Shown: piece after piece, positions 45,232-54,342 of the stretch
Numbering within the stretch: the first letter of the stretch is position 1
Layout: every line of letters begins with the position of its first letter
Origin: an uncultured Paracoccaceae bacterium
Lineage (GTDB): Bacteria > Pseudomonadota > Alphaproteobacteria > Rhodobacterales > Rhodobacteraceae
Direction of reading: 5' to 3'
Assembly (NCBI GenBank): GCA_947495795.1
Contig: CANMAI010000003.1
Location: 310,001 to 374,000, forward strand
Length of the DNA stretch: 64,000 bases
Position numbers and translations under genes: made by a program
Notes under the pieces: generated by a model
What the model saw: the letters and a program-made list of their open reading frames with translations, nothing else
Database searches by the model: none
What the model was told of the DNA's origin: nothing

Positions 45232-46134
45232 TTAGCTATTCTTTATCAGGAAATACGATCTGTCGCCCAAACCAACTTTTGAAGAGCCAACCTTTCGTCG
45301 TGTTTCAAGATCCAGAAGGTGCGCGAGCACATTGCGTGCAGCGATATGATGCATCTGCTCTGGAATATCCTGATAAACGGCTTGTGTGATCGATACCACG
45401 GTTCTACGTCCAGCCTGAACGGCGCTCACAATGGCATCTTCCCTTTGCAGACGGTGCTCTCTCAACTCTTTAACGCGCGCTGGCCCATCCTCGATAGCTG
45501 AACCATGTGCGGGAAAGTACAATATTTCGCTGCGTTGAAGAAGAATATCCAACGACTGCATATAATCGCCCATATCCCCATCTGGCGGCGAAACGAATGT
45601 GGAGGACCAGTCCATCACATGATCCCCGGTGAATATGGCCGAAGCTTCCCTCCAAACAATGCACATATGGTCTGACAAATGGCCTGGTGTATGGATAGTG
45701 TCGAGGGTCCAGTCACTTCCCCGAACGGTGTCTCCATCCTTCGCATAGAAATCGGGTACAAAGGTCTTATCGATACCCTCACCTCCAGCCAGTTCCTCTG
45801 CACGGTCTGCAATGCTCACTGTCTTCTCCCGCGCCTTAGACACGTTCATAGCAATGACTGGTGCAGAAACCTGATCAGACAGTCGGCGAGCCAGAGCGCA
45901 ATGGTCGATGTGGGAATGAGTGACAACAATACTGGAAACAGTGGCGCTTGGAGGAATGACGTCCAAAATACCTCTCAGATGCCTTGGATCATCCGGTCCA
46001 GGATCAATGATAGCGACGTCACGAGTGCCAATGAGGAAGGTATTTGTCCCCGGGCCGGTCATTCGTCCACTATTCGGCGCAATCACCCGCCGCAAGCCTT
46101 CGGGAAAATCAGCCTCAACCCTTGTGCCCTTCAT
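45232..46134 (-). CDS. Metallo-beta-lactamase-fold hydrolase
   Basis: The 300-residue protein has the MBL metal site THSHIDHCAL (HxHxDH, about residues 71-81), HTPGHLSDH (about 148) and IFTGDHVM. A C-terminal winged-helix-like segment (SITQAVYQDIPEQMH) places it with LACTB2-like nucleases/hydrolases. The substrate is unknown. It is 45 bases divergent from the EnvZ-like kinase and downstream of tRNA-Asn. Confidence 0.9.
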   Translation of the reverse strand: MKGTRVEADFPEGLRRVIAPNSGRMTGPGTNTFLIGTRDVAIIDPGPDDPRHLRGILDVIPPSATVSSIVVTHSHIDHCALARRLSDQVSAPVIAMNVSKAREKTVSIADRAEELAGGEGIDKTFVPDFYAKDGDTVRGSDWTLDTIHTPGHLSDHMCIVWREASAIFTGDHVMDWSSTFVSPPDGDMGDYMQSLDILLQRSEILYFPAHGSAIEDGPARVKELREHRLQREDAIVSAVQAGRRTVVSITQAVYQDIPEQMHHIAARNVLAHLLDLETRRKVGSSKVGLGDRSYFLIKNS

Positions 46135-46179
46135 CTGAAACCTTGCCTCCCTACCAGCGCGCGAGTAACGCTTTTGATC

Positions 46180-47514
46180 ATGGCGTTACCCGACTTCAAA
46201 CACTACATCCCGCGCTCTCTCTTCAGCCGCGCCGCTTTGATTGTGCTGTTGCCCTTGATACTCCTCCAACTTCTCGTCTCATTTGTTTTTGTACAACGGC
46301 ATTTTGAAGGGGTCACCCGACAGATGTCGCGCAGCATCGCGCGTGAGATTGCTGTTGCTCAGCAGGTGATAGATACATCGCCGACCGCAGCGATAGCGCA
46401 GCTTCGTCTGATTAATCTGTCGAGGCCCCTTGCGATGCCCTTGGATCTAGAGGCGGAAACAGAACAGCCGGGACAAAGCAGGCGCCATTGGTACGACCTC
46501 TCAGGGCGCGCGCTTACTGAAGAATTGCGCGCCCTTCTCGGACGTGAAGTGGCTGTGGACCTGGTTGATGATTCCCACATGGTAGTTGTGCGCCTGAAAA
46601 CGGAAAAGGGTATTCTCAATGCTGTAATCCCACGGGTAAGAGTAACTGCATCTAATCCACATCAACTTTTGGTTGTAATGGTTCTTGCATCCTTAATTCT
46701 GATCGGTATCGCATTTCTCTTTTTGCGCAATCAAATCCGTCCGATCCTGGAGTTGGCCAACGTATCGGAAGCATTCGGGAAGGGAAGATCCCTACCCTAT
46801 CGCCCATCAGGCGCAGAGGAAATCAGGCGTGCGGGCTCTACCTTCCTATCAATGCGGAGCAGGCTGGAGCGCCAGATGGAACAGCGCACACAGATGCTAA
46901 CTGGGGTCAGCCATGACTTGCGGACCCCTCTGACTCGCATGAAACTTTCATTAGAACTGATGGATCCCTCGCCGGAAGTAGCACCGATGATGCGTGATGT
47001 TGCGGATATGGAGGCCATGCTCGATGCGTTTCTTGCTTTTGCCAAGGGCGATCAGATGGAGGATCCGGTGGCTGCTGATCCTGCTCAGATCGTCCGAGAT
47101 ATTGTGACGCAAACTGAGCGGAGCGGTGCGTCAATCTCATTTAGCCTGCCAAGTGAGCAAGACGGCCACGCGGAGGTTATGCTGCGCTACCAATCTGTAA
47201 GCCGTGCACTTCAGAACTTGATCAACAACGCCGCTCACTACGGTGGGGTCGTCAAGGTATCGTTGAAGCTTCTTCCCAAAACCTGTGAATTTATTGTGGA
47301 AGATGACGGTCCTGGCATACCTGAGGAGCGCCGCGAAGACGTTAAAAAGCCGTTTCTTAGGCTCGATACGTCGCGCAACCTTAACAAGGGCGGCGGTGTC
47401 GGGCTTGGGCTTTCAATTGCCCAGGACGTTGCACACATCCACGGGGGTAATTTGGAGCTTGGCGAAAGTGCGGATATGGGGGGGCTGAAGGCTACCCTCA
47501 GGCTTCCACGTTAA
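46180..47514 (+). CDS. EnvZ-like sensor histidine kinase
   Basis: The 444-residue kinase has helices at about 17-38 and 163-183, a 125-residue periplasmic domain between them, a HAMP region (about 185-235), H-box TGVSHDLRTPLTRMKL (His245, the EnvZ/PetP type) and HATPase motifs (INNAAHYGG, EDDGPGIPE, GVGLGLSIA). No response regulator lies within the window next to it, although EnvZ-type kinases are normally paired with OmpR. A longer frame from 45679 is an antisense artefact over the MBL gene. The 3' end overlaps the convergent kinase-like gene by 17 bases. Confidence 0.87.
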   Translation: MALPDFKHYIPRSLFSRAALIVLLPLILLQLLVSFVFVQRHFEGVTRQMSRSIAREIAVAQQVIDTSPTAAIAQLRLINLSRPLAMPLDLEAETEQPGQSRRHWYDLSGRALTEELRALLGREVAVDLVDDSHMVVVRLKTEKGILNAVIPRVRVTASNPHQLLVVMVLASLILIGIAFLFLRNQIRPILELANVSEAFGKGRSLPYRPSGAEEIRRAGSTFLSMRSRLERQMEQRTQMLTGVSHDLRTPLTRMKLSLELMDPSPEVAPMMRDVADMEAMLDAFLAFAKGDQMEDPVAADPAQIVRDIVTQTERSGASISFSLPSEQDGHAEVMLRYQSVSRALQNLINNAAHYGGVVKVSLKLLPKTCEFIVEDDGPGIPEERREDVKKPFLRLDTSRNLNKGGGVGLGLSIAQDVAHIHGGNLELGESADMGGLKATLRLPR

Positions 47515-48535
47515 GATGCTCCAAAGCAGTCTGTGCAAAGAGGGGAACAAACGCACCGAGACGCAGAGCTTTTTCCGGGTTAGATGCGTTACCATCCAGG
47601 GCACGCTTCTTCACGCCTTGCAAGATCGCGCCCATCCGAAAGAAACTGAACGCAATAGGAAAGCTTAGGTCCGGTATTTCGCTCAAGCCCGCATTTCGGG
47701 CATATAGTTCCACATATTCGCGGTCGCTTGGAAGGCCTAGGGATGCCCTGTCCACACCGGCAAGCCCTCTGCCAACTTCACCGGCAGGCATCGCCCATTG
47801 CATTAATTGTCCCGCAAGATCTGCATGAGGATGACCAAGCGTGGAAAGTTCCCAGTCAACAATCGCTCTTACAGCGCCTGTTTCTCCGTCAACAAGCAAG
47901 TTGTCGAGACGCCAATCTCCATGCACAAGTGCTGGCTTCTCAGCCGCCGGCGGTGTTGCTTCCTCCAACCAGGATATCAGCGTTTCCATCTCCGAGATGT
48001 TATCTGTCTCACTTGCGCGGTACTGCTTTGTCCAACGGGAAAGTTGACGCGAGAAATAGTTGCCGGGTCTGCCAAAGTCTGAGAGGCCCACAGCCTTTGG
48101 ATCCACAGCATGGAGCCGGGCAAGCATCCGGTTCACATTTTGATAAACTGCCTTACGCACCTCAAGGGAAAGCTCCGGGCAGCGCGGGTCATTCAAGGTG
48201 AGCCCCTGAACATGAGACATCAGAAAGAATTCGGCACCAAGAATGCTTTCGTCATCGCAGTAATGCAGCATCTCCGGCACGACGACGTTGGTATCCGCAA
48301 GCGCAGCCATAACCCGAAATTCTCGATCAATAGCGTGCGCTGCAGGAAGCAAAACTCCATCCGGCTTACGCCTGAGAACATACTTACCGCGCTTGGCAGA
48401 GAGTATAAATGTGGGATTAGACTGCCCAGAGGAAGTCTTCTCGATCGCCATTGGGCCGGAGAAACCGGGTAAAACGCTGGAGAGATACGTCTCCAAGGCG
48501 GCAATCGGCAGCGGATCAGATGAACGTTCTTGCAT
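47498..48535 (-). CDS. APH-family kinase of the LvaA/ACAD10 type
   Basis: The 345-residue protein has the aminoglycoside phosphotransferase fold. The catalytic loop is HGDWRLDN (205-212) and the metal Asp is in VDWE (226-229). The N-lobe contains SSGQSNPTFIL and KYVLRRKP. Family members include the N-terminal domain of eukaryotic ACAD10/11 and bacterial LvaA, which phosphorylate 4-hydroxyacyl-CoA. An acyl-CoA dehydrogenase encoded two genes upstream supports this. The start overlaps the upstream phosphatase by 20 bases; GGAGG is 9 bases before ATG 48535. Confidence 0.82.
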   Translation of the reverse strand: MQERSSDPLPIAALETYLSSVLPGFSGPMAIEKTSSGQSNPTFILSAKRGKYVLRRKPDGVLLPAAHAIDREFRVMAALADTNVVVPEMLHYCDDESILGAEFFLMSHVQGLTLNDPRCPELSLEVRKAVYQNVNRMLARLHAVDPKAVGLSDFGRPGNYFSRQLSRWTKQYRASETDNISEMETLISWLEEATPPAAEKPALVHGDWRLDNLLVDGETGAVRAIVDWELSTLGHPHADLAGQLMQWAMPAGEVGRGLAGVDRASLGLPSDREYVELYARNAGLSEIPDLSFPIAFSFFRMGAILQGVKKRALDGNASNPEKALRLGAFVPLFAQTALEHLNVEA

Positions 48536-49169
48536 GCGCACGCGCCTCCCCTTCCAGATGCGGACTTGCGTTGAAGAGGGAGAGACGCAGCACATCATAT
48601 TCCAGTGTAAGGCGATGGACGCTGGCGTTGTGGATGTTCAGCATAAGATCCGCAGTGGCACGCGCAGAGAGCCCAAGTATCCGCCTGAGCAAAACACCGA
48701 TCACTCCGCCAGAGGTGACAATCAGAATTGAGCGCCCCGGCTCCGCCACAGCATCAAGCCCGATCTCAACACGCGAACGAAAATCGGTGAAGCTTTCCGC
48801 GTCCTTGCCAAGCTCACCCGCTTCCCAACGCTCAAAGATCTCCGGAAAATGTTCAGTGAACGCTCGGCGATCAACGGGTGCGTCCACTCCAGTTGCTCGG
48901 ATATACTGAGACTGCAAGGCATCATAATCCAGCTCATTAAATCGCGCATCGGTCTCGGTCGCAGGCAGGTGATGGCTTCTGTTGATACCCGCAAGGGTCT
49001 CCTGGTGTCGTTGTAGCGATCCACACACGGCATGATCAAACGCAATCGCATGCTCCGCAAAGTAGTGGCCCAGCCATTCGGCCTGCTGATGCCCGAGATC
49101 CGAAAGCTTGTCGTAGTTCGCTGCCCCAAAGGAGGCCTGACCATGCCGAACCAGAATGACCTCTCCCAT
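48516..49169 (-). CDS. Histidine phosphatase-family protein
   Basis: The 217-residue protein begins with MGEVILVRHGQASFG, whose RHG is the phosphoglycerate-mutase-like catalytic site, followed by SLQRHQET and VTSGGVIGVLLR with the second His replaced by Gly-Gly, where most families have H at this position. Active-site completeness is therefore uncertain. It sits between the acyl-CoA dehydrogenase and the APH-type kinase in one operon. ATG 49169 is favoured by the N-terminal motif; ATG 49184 would overlap the upstream gene. Role in the pathway is unknown. Confidence 0.75.
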   Translation of the reverse strand: MGEVILVRHGQASFGAANYDKLSDLGHQQAEWLGHYFAEHAIAFDHAVCGSLQRHQETLAGINRSHHLPATETDARFNELDYDALQSQYIRATGVDAPVDRRAFTEHFPEIFERWEAGELGKDAESFTDFRSRVEIGLDAVAEPGRSILIVTSGGVIGVLLRRILGLSARATADLMLNIHNASVHRLTLEYDVLRLSLFNASPHLEGEARAHARTFI

Positions 49170-49170
49170 G

Positions 49171-50403
49171 TCAGATCTTGTCATTGGTATATCGGCGCAA
49201 CTCTGCCCGTGCCACTTGCCTTCGATGGACTGCATCCGGCCCATCGGCCAGCCGCAAAGTCCTCAGATGCGTCCAGGAGGCGGCCAGAGGCGTGTCTTGA
49301 CTGATGCCCTGCCCACCAAACATCTGAACGGCCTCATCCACCACTTTAAGGGCGACACGCGGCGCAACCACTTTTATCTGGCTAATCCATGGCGCTGCCG
49401 CGCGGGCATCTCCCTGATCCATCATCCATGCAGCCTTCAGGCAAAGCAGGCGGGCTTGCTCAATCTCCATGCGGCATTCAGCTATGATGTCGTAATTAGC
49501 GCCCAGCTTCGCAATCGGCTTACCAAAAGCTTCTCTCTCGAGCGAACGTTTGCACATCAAGGCAAGTGCCGACTCTGCGTGGCCAATGGCACGCATACAA
49601 TGATGGATACGCCCCGGCCCAAGACGACCTTGCGCAATTTCAAAGCCACGCCCCTCGCCCAGCAGAAGGTTCTCGGCAGGTACACGAACCGCGTTGAAAC
49701 GAATGTGCATGTGGCCATGCGGAGCATCGTCATGGCCGTACACCTCCATAGCGCGCAACACTTCGATCCCCGATGTGTCTGCATCCACAAGGATCATTGA
49801 GTGTCGCTTGTGTATTGGCATCTCATCACCACCTGTTCGAACCATAGTGATATATAGTTTGCAGCGTGGATCTCCGGCCCCGGAGGACCACCACTTCTCG
49901 CCATCCAGAACGTAGTCTTCACCGTCGCGAACACACCTGAGCGCAACATTCGTCGCGTCTGACGAAGCAACATCCGGCTCTGTCATCAAATAGGCCGAAC
50001 GTATCTCTCCGTTCAGAAGCGGAGTCAGCCATTTTTCTTTGTGGGCTGGTGTCGAATAGCGCTCCAGAACCTCCATATTGCCGGTGTCTGGTGCACTGCA
50101 GTTAAAAACTTCCGCTCCAAGCCGGGTCTTGCCCATTTCCTCTGCTAGATAGGCGTACTCAACCGTAGTAAGACCATAACCCTTTTCACTATCCGTCAGC
50201 CAGAAGTTCCAGAGACCACGGTTGCGGGCTTCAGCCTTGAGGCCTTCAAGAATCTCTGTCATCCGAGCCGTATAAATAAAGCGATCGCCGTCCTTACCGA
50301 CCTCAGATTGGAATTCGGCATCCAGCGGCATGATCTCAGCTTCCACCATCTCACGCACGGCTGCGATCAGAGGGCGAACACGCTCCGTTACACCTAGATC
50401 CAT
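49171..50403 (-). CDS. Acyl-CoA dehydrogenase of ACAD10/11-LvaC type
   Basis: The 410-residue flavoprotein has the ACAD order: helical N-domain, YLMTEPDVASSDATN (about residues 139-153), the GEKWWSSGA FAD-binding segment, and VQMFGGQGISQDTPLA. The C-terminus reads RLADGPDAVHRRQVAR, the ADGPD form found in the ACAD10/11 and LvaC group instead of YEGT. In those systems it acts on phosphorylated 4-hydroxyacyl-CoA made by the APH kinase. It is the first gene of the operon with the phosphatase and kinase. Ordinary beta-oxidation is the alternative. Confidence 0.88.
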   Translation of the reverse strand: MDLGVTERVRPLIAAVREMVEAEIMPLDAEFQSEVGKDGDRFIYTARMTEILEGLKAEARNRGLWNFWLTDSEKGYGLTTVEYAYLAEEMGKTRLGAEVFNCSAPDTGNMEVLERYSTPAHKEKWLTPLLNGEIRSAYLMTEPDVASSDATNVALRCVRDGEDYVLDGEKWWSSGAGDPRCKLYITMVRTGGDEMPIHKRHSMILVDADTSGIEVLRAMEVYGHDDAPHGHMHIRFNAVRVPAENLLLGEGRGFEIAQGRLGPGRIHHCMRAIGHAESALALMCKRSLEREAFGKPIAKLGANYDIIAECRMEIEQARLLCLKAAWMMDQGDARAAAPWISQIKVVAPRVALKVVDEAVQMFGGQGISQDTPLAASWTHLRTLRLADGPDAVHRRQVARAELRRYTNDKI

Positions 50404-50532
50404 CAGATCAGCCTATTTCTGTTAACGGATCGTGCCCTCGGCTTATCCGCACTGGTCTTGAGCACACAAATGCCCTCCCATATTTTGAGTGTTCTGATCC
50501 GATGATGCCAACCCAATCAACTTCAAACAAGC

Positions 50533-50940
50533 TCATACGGTATGTGACGCCTGATAGTCTGCGTCATTCACAGCCTCCAACCAGTCAGCATCCGTGCCGT
50601 CCTTCTTCTCCTGCATAGCAATGTGAACCATCGGAGCAGTCGAAACGGCCCCGTGCCAATGTTCCACTCCGGGTGGTATCCATACAGTGTCTCCAGCACT
50701 AATCAGATTTGCGGCCTCACCCCGTTTCTGGATCAGCCCGCGGCCCTCAACAACATGGAGAGTTTGGCCAAGAGGATGCGTGTGCCAGTGGGTGCGGGCA
50801 CCGGCTGAAAAGCGGACAGTCAGAGCCTTAAGACGTGACGGTTCCGGAGCGTCCACGATCGGCGTGAACTTCACAGATCCGGTGAAATAGGTGGAGGGCG
50901 CCTCTTTTGTGAGCAGCTCGGACTTAGAGTAAATCTTCAA
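50533..50940 (-). CDS. Cupin-domain protein
   Basis: The 135-residue single cupin has metal ligands in HWHTHPLGQTLHVVEG (motif 1) and PPGVEHWHGA (motif 2). It resembles the small group with carboxymuconolactone-decarboxylase-linked or mandelonitrile-lyase-like cupins. It starts at TTG 50940, supported by GGAG seven bases upstream; an overlapping ATG in another frame runs into an early stop. It stands alone between the acyl-CoA dehydrogenase operon and a methyltransferase. Substrate unknown. Confidence 0.8.
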   Translation of the reverse strand: MKIYSKSELLTKEAPSTYFTGSVKFTPIVDAPEPSRLKALTVRFSAGARTHWHTHPLGQTLHVVEGRGLIQKRGEAANLISAGDTVWIPPGVEHWHGAVSTAPMVHIAMQEKKDGTDADWLEAVNDADYQASHTV

Positions 50941-51034
50941 TCTCTGTCTCCATTTGGCCCACGCACGAAACTTACGACATCAAAAGGATGGTGCGTTTCA
51001 TACCCAACGTTGAAAAATGGGCGGTCTTCATTTT

Positions 51035-51655
51035 CTACTTCTCAAGTAGGAACCACGTGGTGTCATCCTGCGGAGCCCAGTTGTCTCGCTTGTACACAAA
51101 TCCATAGTCGACGAGCTTCAAACCAAACTCATCTATCAGATCGCCCGCAAAATCTCGTTTGAAGAGCCTATCGTTATGGCCTCTGTATCCTATCGATACT
51201 GGCGATGGATTATAATATTCGGCAACAAGAATGTAGCGTTTGCTCATGATGAACAAATTCCGATAAACGTCTTTCAAGTGGTCAGGGTTGATATGTATGA
51301 GCACTCCGGCTGTGAACGTAAGATCGAACTTTTCCTGATCGTCCATGACCCCAATGATAGAACCGTTTCGAATACCGCCGCCGACGTTTTTAGCGGCCTG
51401 AGCGGCAGCCTCTTCGTTGATCTCTATACCCTGCAATTCCAACTGAGGTTTCAGGCGCTTCAACGCAACAAGGTTCAGGCCAATGTTACAGCCAAATTCC
51501 ATCACGCTGTTGATGGCACTCGCACCGCGCAGCATACTTCCCCAAAGCGCAATCTTTGAGGCTAGAAGCTGGTCCGAATTATTGCGATCAATATAGTCAC
51601 TTCCAAACTCGCCAGCCCAAAAATTCTCCTGATCCGTGGCGTAAGATTTAGTCAT
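51035..51655 (-). CDS. Class I SAM methyltransferase, pseudaminic-acid-methylase-like
   Basis: The 206-residue protein has a SAM-binding motif VMEFGCNIGLNLVALKRL (about residues 51-68). The N-terminal FWAGEFGSDYIDRN and CNIGLNL are hallmarks of methylases found near pseudaminic acid genes (TIGR03587-like). AAGGA precedes the ATG. No other sugar or flagellin-glycosylation genes are adjacent, so it is an orphan here. Base use is more AT-rich than neighbours, hinting at transfer. The substrate is inferred only from the family. Confidence 0.78.
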   Translation of the reverse strand: MTKSYATDQENFWAGEFGSDYIDRNNSDQLLASKIALWGSMLRGASAINSVMEFGCNIGLNLVALKRLKPQLELQGIEINEEAAAQAAKNVGGGIRNGSIIGVMDDQEKFDLTFTAGVLIHINPDHLKDVYRNLFIMSKRYILVAEYYNPSPVSIGYRGHNDRLFKRDFAGDLIDEFGLKLVDYGFVYKRDNWAPQDDTTWFLLEK

Positions 51656-51855
51656 TCCAAGATCCTTTTACTGTTCAGCCTCACTATGTCACCTCATCTA
51701 CCTGACAGGCAACATCTTCGGCTCAGCCTTCTTATGTGAGAGCACTACAAAGCCCTGATAACCTCATGCGGCATTTGAAGGGCAAAGCGCGCCCTTAGTT
51801 TCAAAAGCGCTGCCTAGAAAGCTCTCTTGCTATTTTTTCAAGACTTCAAAACAAA

Positions 51856-51885
51856 CGGCGCATTCAACAAATGCTGAACGCGCCG
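51856..51885 (-). terminator. Terminator of rplM-rpsI
   Basis: CGGCGC-A-TTCA pairs with TGAA-C-GCGCCG (one mismatch, 11 positions) around an 8-base loop. On the minus strand a T-rich tail (tttgttttg) follows at 51844-51855. It lies about 60-90 bases after the rpsI stop. Confidence 0.7.
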
Positions 51886-51943
51886 ACTGTAATTTTGAAG
51901 CTCGAAGGGCCTTGCCAAGAAGCTCTCGGCAGGACCAAAAGTA

Positions 51944-52441
51944 TCAGCGTTTGGAGAACTGGAAGCTCCGGCGCGCTTTGCGCTTGCCGTATTTCTTACG
52001 CTCAACAACGCGGCTGTCGCGTGTCAGGAACCCAGCTGCCTTGAGCGCTGGACGAAGGGACGGCTCATACAATGTGAGAGCTTTGGAAATCCCGTGCTTC
52101 ACGGCACCGGCCTGACCAGAAAGACCACCCCCTTTGACTGTAGCCATAACATCGAACTCACCGGTAACACCCGCAACGGAAAAGGCCTGACCGATCACCA
52201 TCTGGAGAACCGGGCGTGCAAAATAGGTGTTCATTTCCTTGCCGTTCACAGTCACTTTGCCGGAACCTGGTTTGATCCAGACACGCGCAACGGCGTCTTT
52301 CCGTTTGCCGGTGGCATAGGAACGGCCCAGTTCATCGCGCACAGGCTCGTACTTAATGGCTTGTTCCACAACTTCCGCAGGAGAGGCTTCGCCGGACACC
52401 GCATCCTTAAGATCATCGAGAGATTTGATATCGTCGCTCAT
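51944..52441 (-). CDS. rpsI: 30S ribosomal protein S9
   Basis: The 165-residue S9 has a roughly 35-residue N-terminal extension before [20 protein letters not shown], normal for alphaproteobacteria. The C-terminus has [20 protein letters not shown], the tail that reaches P-site tRNA. It follows rplM by 2 bases, the universal L13-S9 pair. Confidence 0.97.
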   Translation of the reverse strand: MSDDIKSLDDLKDAVSGEASPAEVVEQAIKYEPVRDELGRSYATGKRKDAVARVWIKPGSGKVTVNGKEMNTYFARPVLQMVIGQAFSVAGVTGEFDVMATVKGGGLSGQAGAVKHGISKALTLYEPSLRPALKAAGFLTRDSRVVERKKYGKRKARRSFQFSKR

Positions 52442-52443
52442 CT

Positions 52444-52908
52444 TTATGCGCTCCGTGTGTTTTTTTTGTTCATGGATGCAACATCCAGAACTTCAGGCGA
52501 TTGTGCCTCGTGGTTGTGCTCTGTGCCCGCATAGACGCGCAGATTGGTCATTTGCTGGCGGCTGAGTGGCCCGCCGGGCAGCATACGTTCTACGGCTTTC
52601 TGCACCACGCGCTCGGGAAAGCGGCCTTCAAGAAGTTCGCCTGCTGTCCGGGATTTGATGCCACCGGGATGACCCGTATGCCAGTAGTAGTTTTTGTCCG
52701 TGCGTTTGTTACCCGTCAGCTGAATTTTGTCAGCGTTGATAACGATAACGTTGTCGCCCATATCCATATGCGGTGTGAAAGAAGGCTTATGCTTTCCCCG
52801 AAGGCGCATGGCGATAATCGTTGCAAGACGACCTAGAACGATGCCTTCGGCATCGATCAAGATCCATTTCTTTTCAATATCTGCCGGTTTGGCGGAATAG
52901 GTTTTCAT
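52444..52908 (-). CDS. rplM: 50S ribosomal protein L13
   Basis: The 154-residue L13 begins [20 protein letters not shown] and has [37 protein letters not shown] and [21 protein letters not shown] 52908 is the family start; ATG 52911 would add one Met. AGGA lies upstream. It heads the rplM-rpsI operon. Confidence 0.97.
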   Translation of the reverse strand: MKTYSAKPADIEKKWILIDAEGIVLGRLATIIAMRLRGKHKPSFTPHMDMGDNVIVINADKIQLTGNKRTDKNYYWHTGHPGGIKSRTAGELLEGRFPERVVQKAVERMLPGGPLSRQQMTNLRVYAGTEHNHEAQSPEVLDVASMNKKNTRSA

Positions 52909-53043
52909 CATTTCGTCCTGAAGGTTGAGGATGCAAAGCATCGTCTGGATCGGATGAAGTGCCTTTTAAGGTATTTTAGATCTGTCGCAACCGCAAACAT
53001 CCGAATTTTCTGCATCAAAATCAATGCATTGGAAATAAGGTAT

Positions 53044-53481
53044 CTAAATACCCCCATTCCTAATCGCCTTTGGCGGGATGGAGTACGTGACACTCGCATG
53101 TGCGACCGGATCTGACCCTCCCTTGGCGAACAGCATCACATCCCCCACTGCAAGCGTTCGGCCGAGCTTGAGAATACGGGCCTCGGCCTCAATATCAGCA
53201 GCCGGGGGTTTGCGCATAAAATTGATGGTGCATGATGTTGTTACGGTAAGCGCTTCGGGGCCAATCACAGAAAGCACCGCCATGTAGAAAGCACAATCTG
53301 CGAGAGTGAACAGTGCCGGCCCTGAGACGGTACCACCCGGGCGCAAATCCTGCTCAGAGACATGCAATTCCGCCCGCAGTCTGCCTGCTTCCATTTCAAG
53401 AACGTGAATACGATCGCCCAATTGAGGGAAAACTTCGGCTAGAAAATCGTGCAAGGTATCAATTGATAGCTTTAACTCCAT
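53044..53481 (-). CDS. PaaI-family hotdog thioesterase
   Basis: The 145-residue protein has the hotdog core with GGTVSGPALFTLADCAFYMAV (about residues 46-66; active-site Asp/Gly region), TSCTINFMRKP and LAVGDVMLFAKG. It hydrolyses acyl-CoA esters. GAGGG is 5 bases upstream of ATG 53481, which is chosen over a long N-terminal extension to 53592. It is divergent from an enoyl-CoA hydratase, suggesting acyl-CoA metabolism. Confidence 0.88.
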   Translation of the reverse strand: MELKLSIDTLHDFLAEVFPQLGDRIHVLEMEAGRLRAELHVSEQDLRPGGTVSGPALFTLADCAFYMAVLSVIGPEALTVTTSCTINFMRKPPAADIEAEARILKLGRTLAVGDVMLFAKGGSDPVAHASVTYSIPPKAIRNGGI

Positions 53482-53553
53482 ACAGCCCTCTATACCTGCC
53501 AAGACTTTTCTGAAACTGTTCGGAAAGATAAATCTTTTGCAAGGTCTATTATT

Positions 53554-54336
53554 ATGAGCGACCCCCTTCTGATCAGATCTGATACAGGGCATATCGCAGT
53601 TCTAACACTGAATTCACCCCATAATCTCAATGCGTTGTCAGAAGCGATGATGGCAGCCTTCAGTAATGCTCTGGATGGGATCGCCGGGGACAGGAACATT
53701 CGTGTTGTCTTGATCAAGGGTGAGGGACGGGCTTTTTGCGCAGGGCATGATCTGAAGGAAATGGCGACGGCTCGAAAGCATGAGGATGGCGGGAAGGCAT
53801 ATTTTTCCGAACTATTTGAGACATGTTCCAGATTGATGATGCAAATCACACGGTTGCCGCAACCGGTGATCGCCTTGCCCCACGGAATAGCAACCGCAGC
53901 GGGCTGCCAGTTGGTAGCGACATGCGATTTGGCAATCGCAGCAGAAGACACGCAATTTGGCGTGAATGGCGTGAATATCGGGCTCTTTTGTTCCACACCA
54001 ATGGTGGCGTTGAGCCGGGCGATGCAACGCAAGAAGGTGTTGGAGATGCTGCTGACGGGCAGCTTTATCGGTGCTGAGGAGGCGAAGGCGACCGGGCTTT
54101 TAAACAAGATTGTACCGAGTGATGCGTTACATACAGCGGGCATGCAACTTGCTGAAACAATTGCAGAAAAATTTGAGCGTGTTGTCGCAGTCGGGAAGGA
54201 GGCCTTCTACGCACAGGCCGAATTACCGCTTGGTGCTGCTTATGAATATACGGCTGAGATCATGGCTGAGAACATGATGTTTGAGGAAACACAGGCCGCG
54301 ATCCACGACTTTATCACCAAGCCCCGGGACGCCTGA
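53554..54336 (+). CDS. Enoyl-CoA hydratase/isomerase-family protein
   Basis: The 260-residue crotonase-fold protein has the oxyanion-hole segments FCAGHDLKEMA (about residues 62-72) and HGIATAAGCQLVATCDLAIA (about 110-129). The usual catalytic Glu pair region reads GVNGVNIGLFCS, lacking the two glutamates of classic hydratases, so isomerase, hydrolase or another crotonase activity is possible. AAGG precedes the ATG. It ends 6 bases from the convergent ctaA. Confidence 0.87.
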   Translation: MSDPLLIRSDTGHIAVLTLNSPHNLNALSEAMMAAFSNALDGIAGDRNIRVVLIKGEGRAFCAGHDLKEMATARKHEDGGKAYFSELFETCSRLMMQITRLPQPVIALPHGIATAAGCQLVATCDLAIAAEDTQFGVNGVNIGLFCSTPMVALSRAMQRKKVLEMLLTGSFIGAEEAKATGLLNKIVPSDALHTAGMQLAETIAEKFERVVAVGKEAFYAQAELPLGAAYEYTAEIMAENMMFEETQAAIHDFITKPRDA

Positions 54337-54342
54337 CTGAAG

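Noticed and set aside
45679-46179. Upstream extension of the EnvZ-like kinase frame
   Set aside because: It runs antisense to the conserved MBL hydrolase and adds sequence before a normal kinase N-terminal membrane helix.
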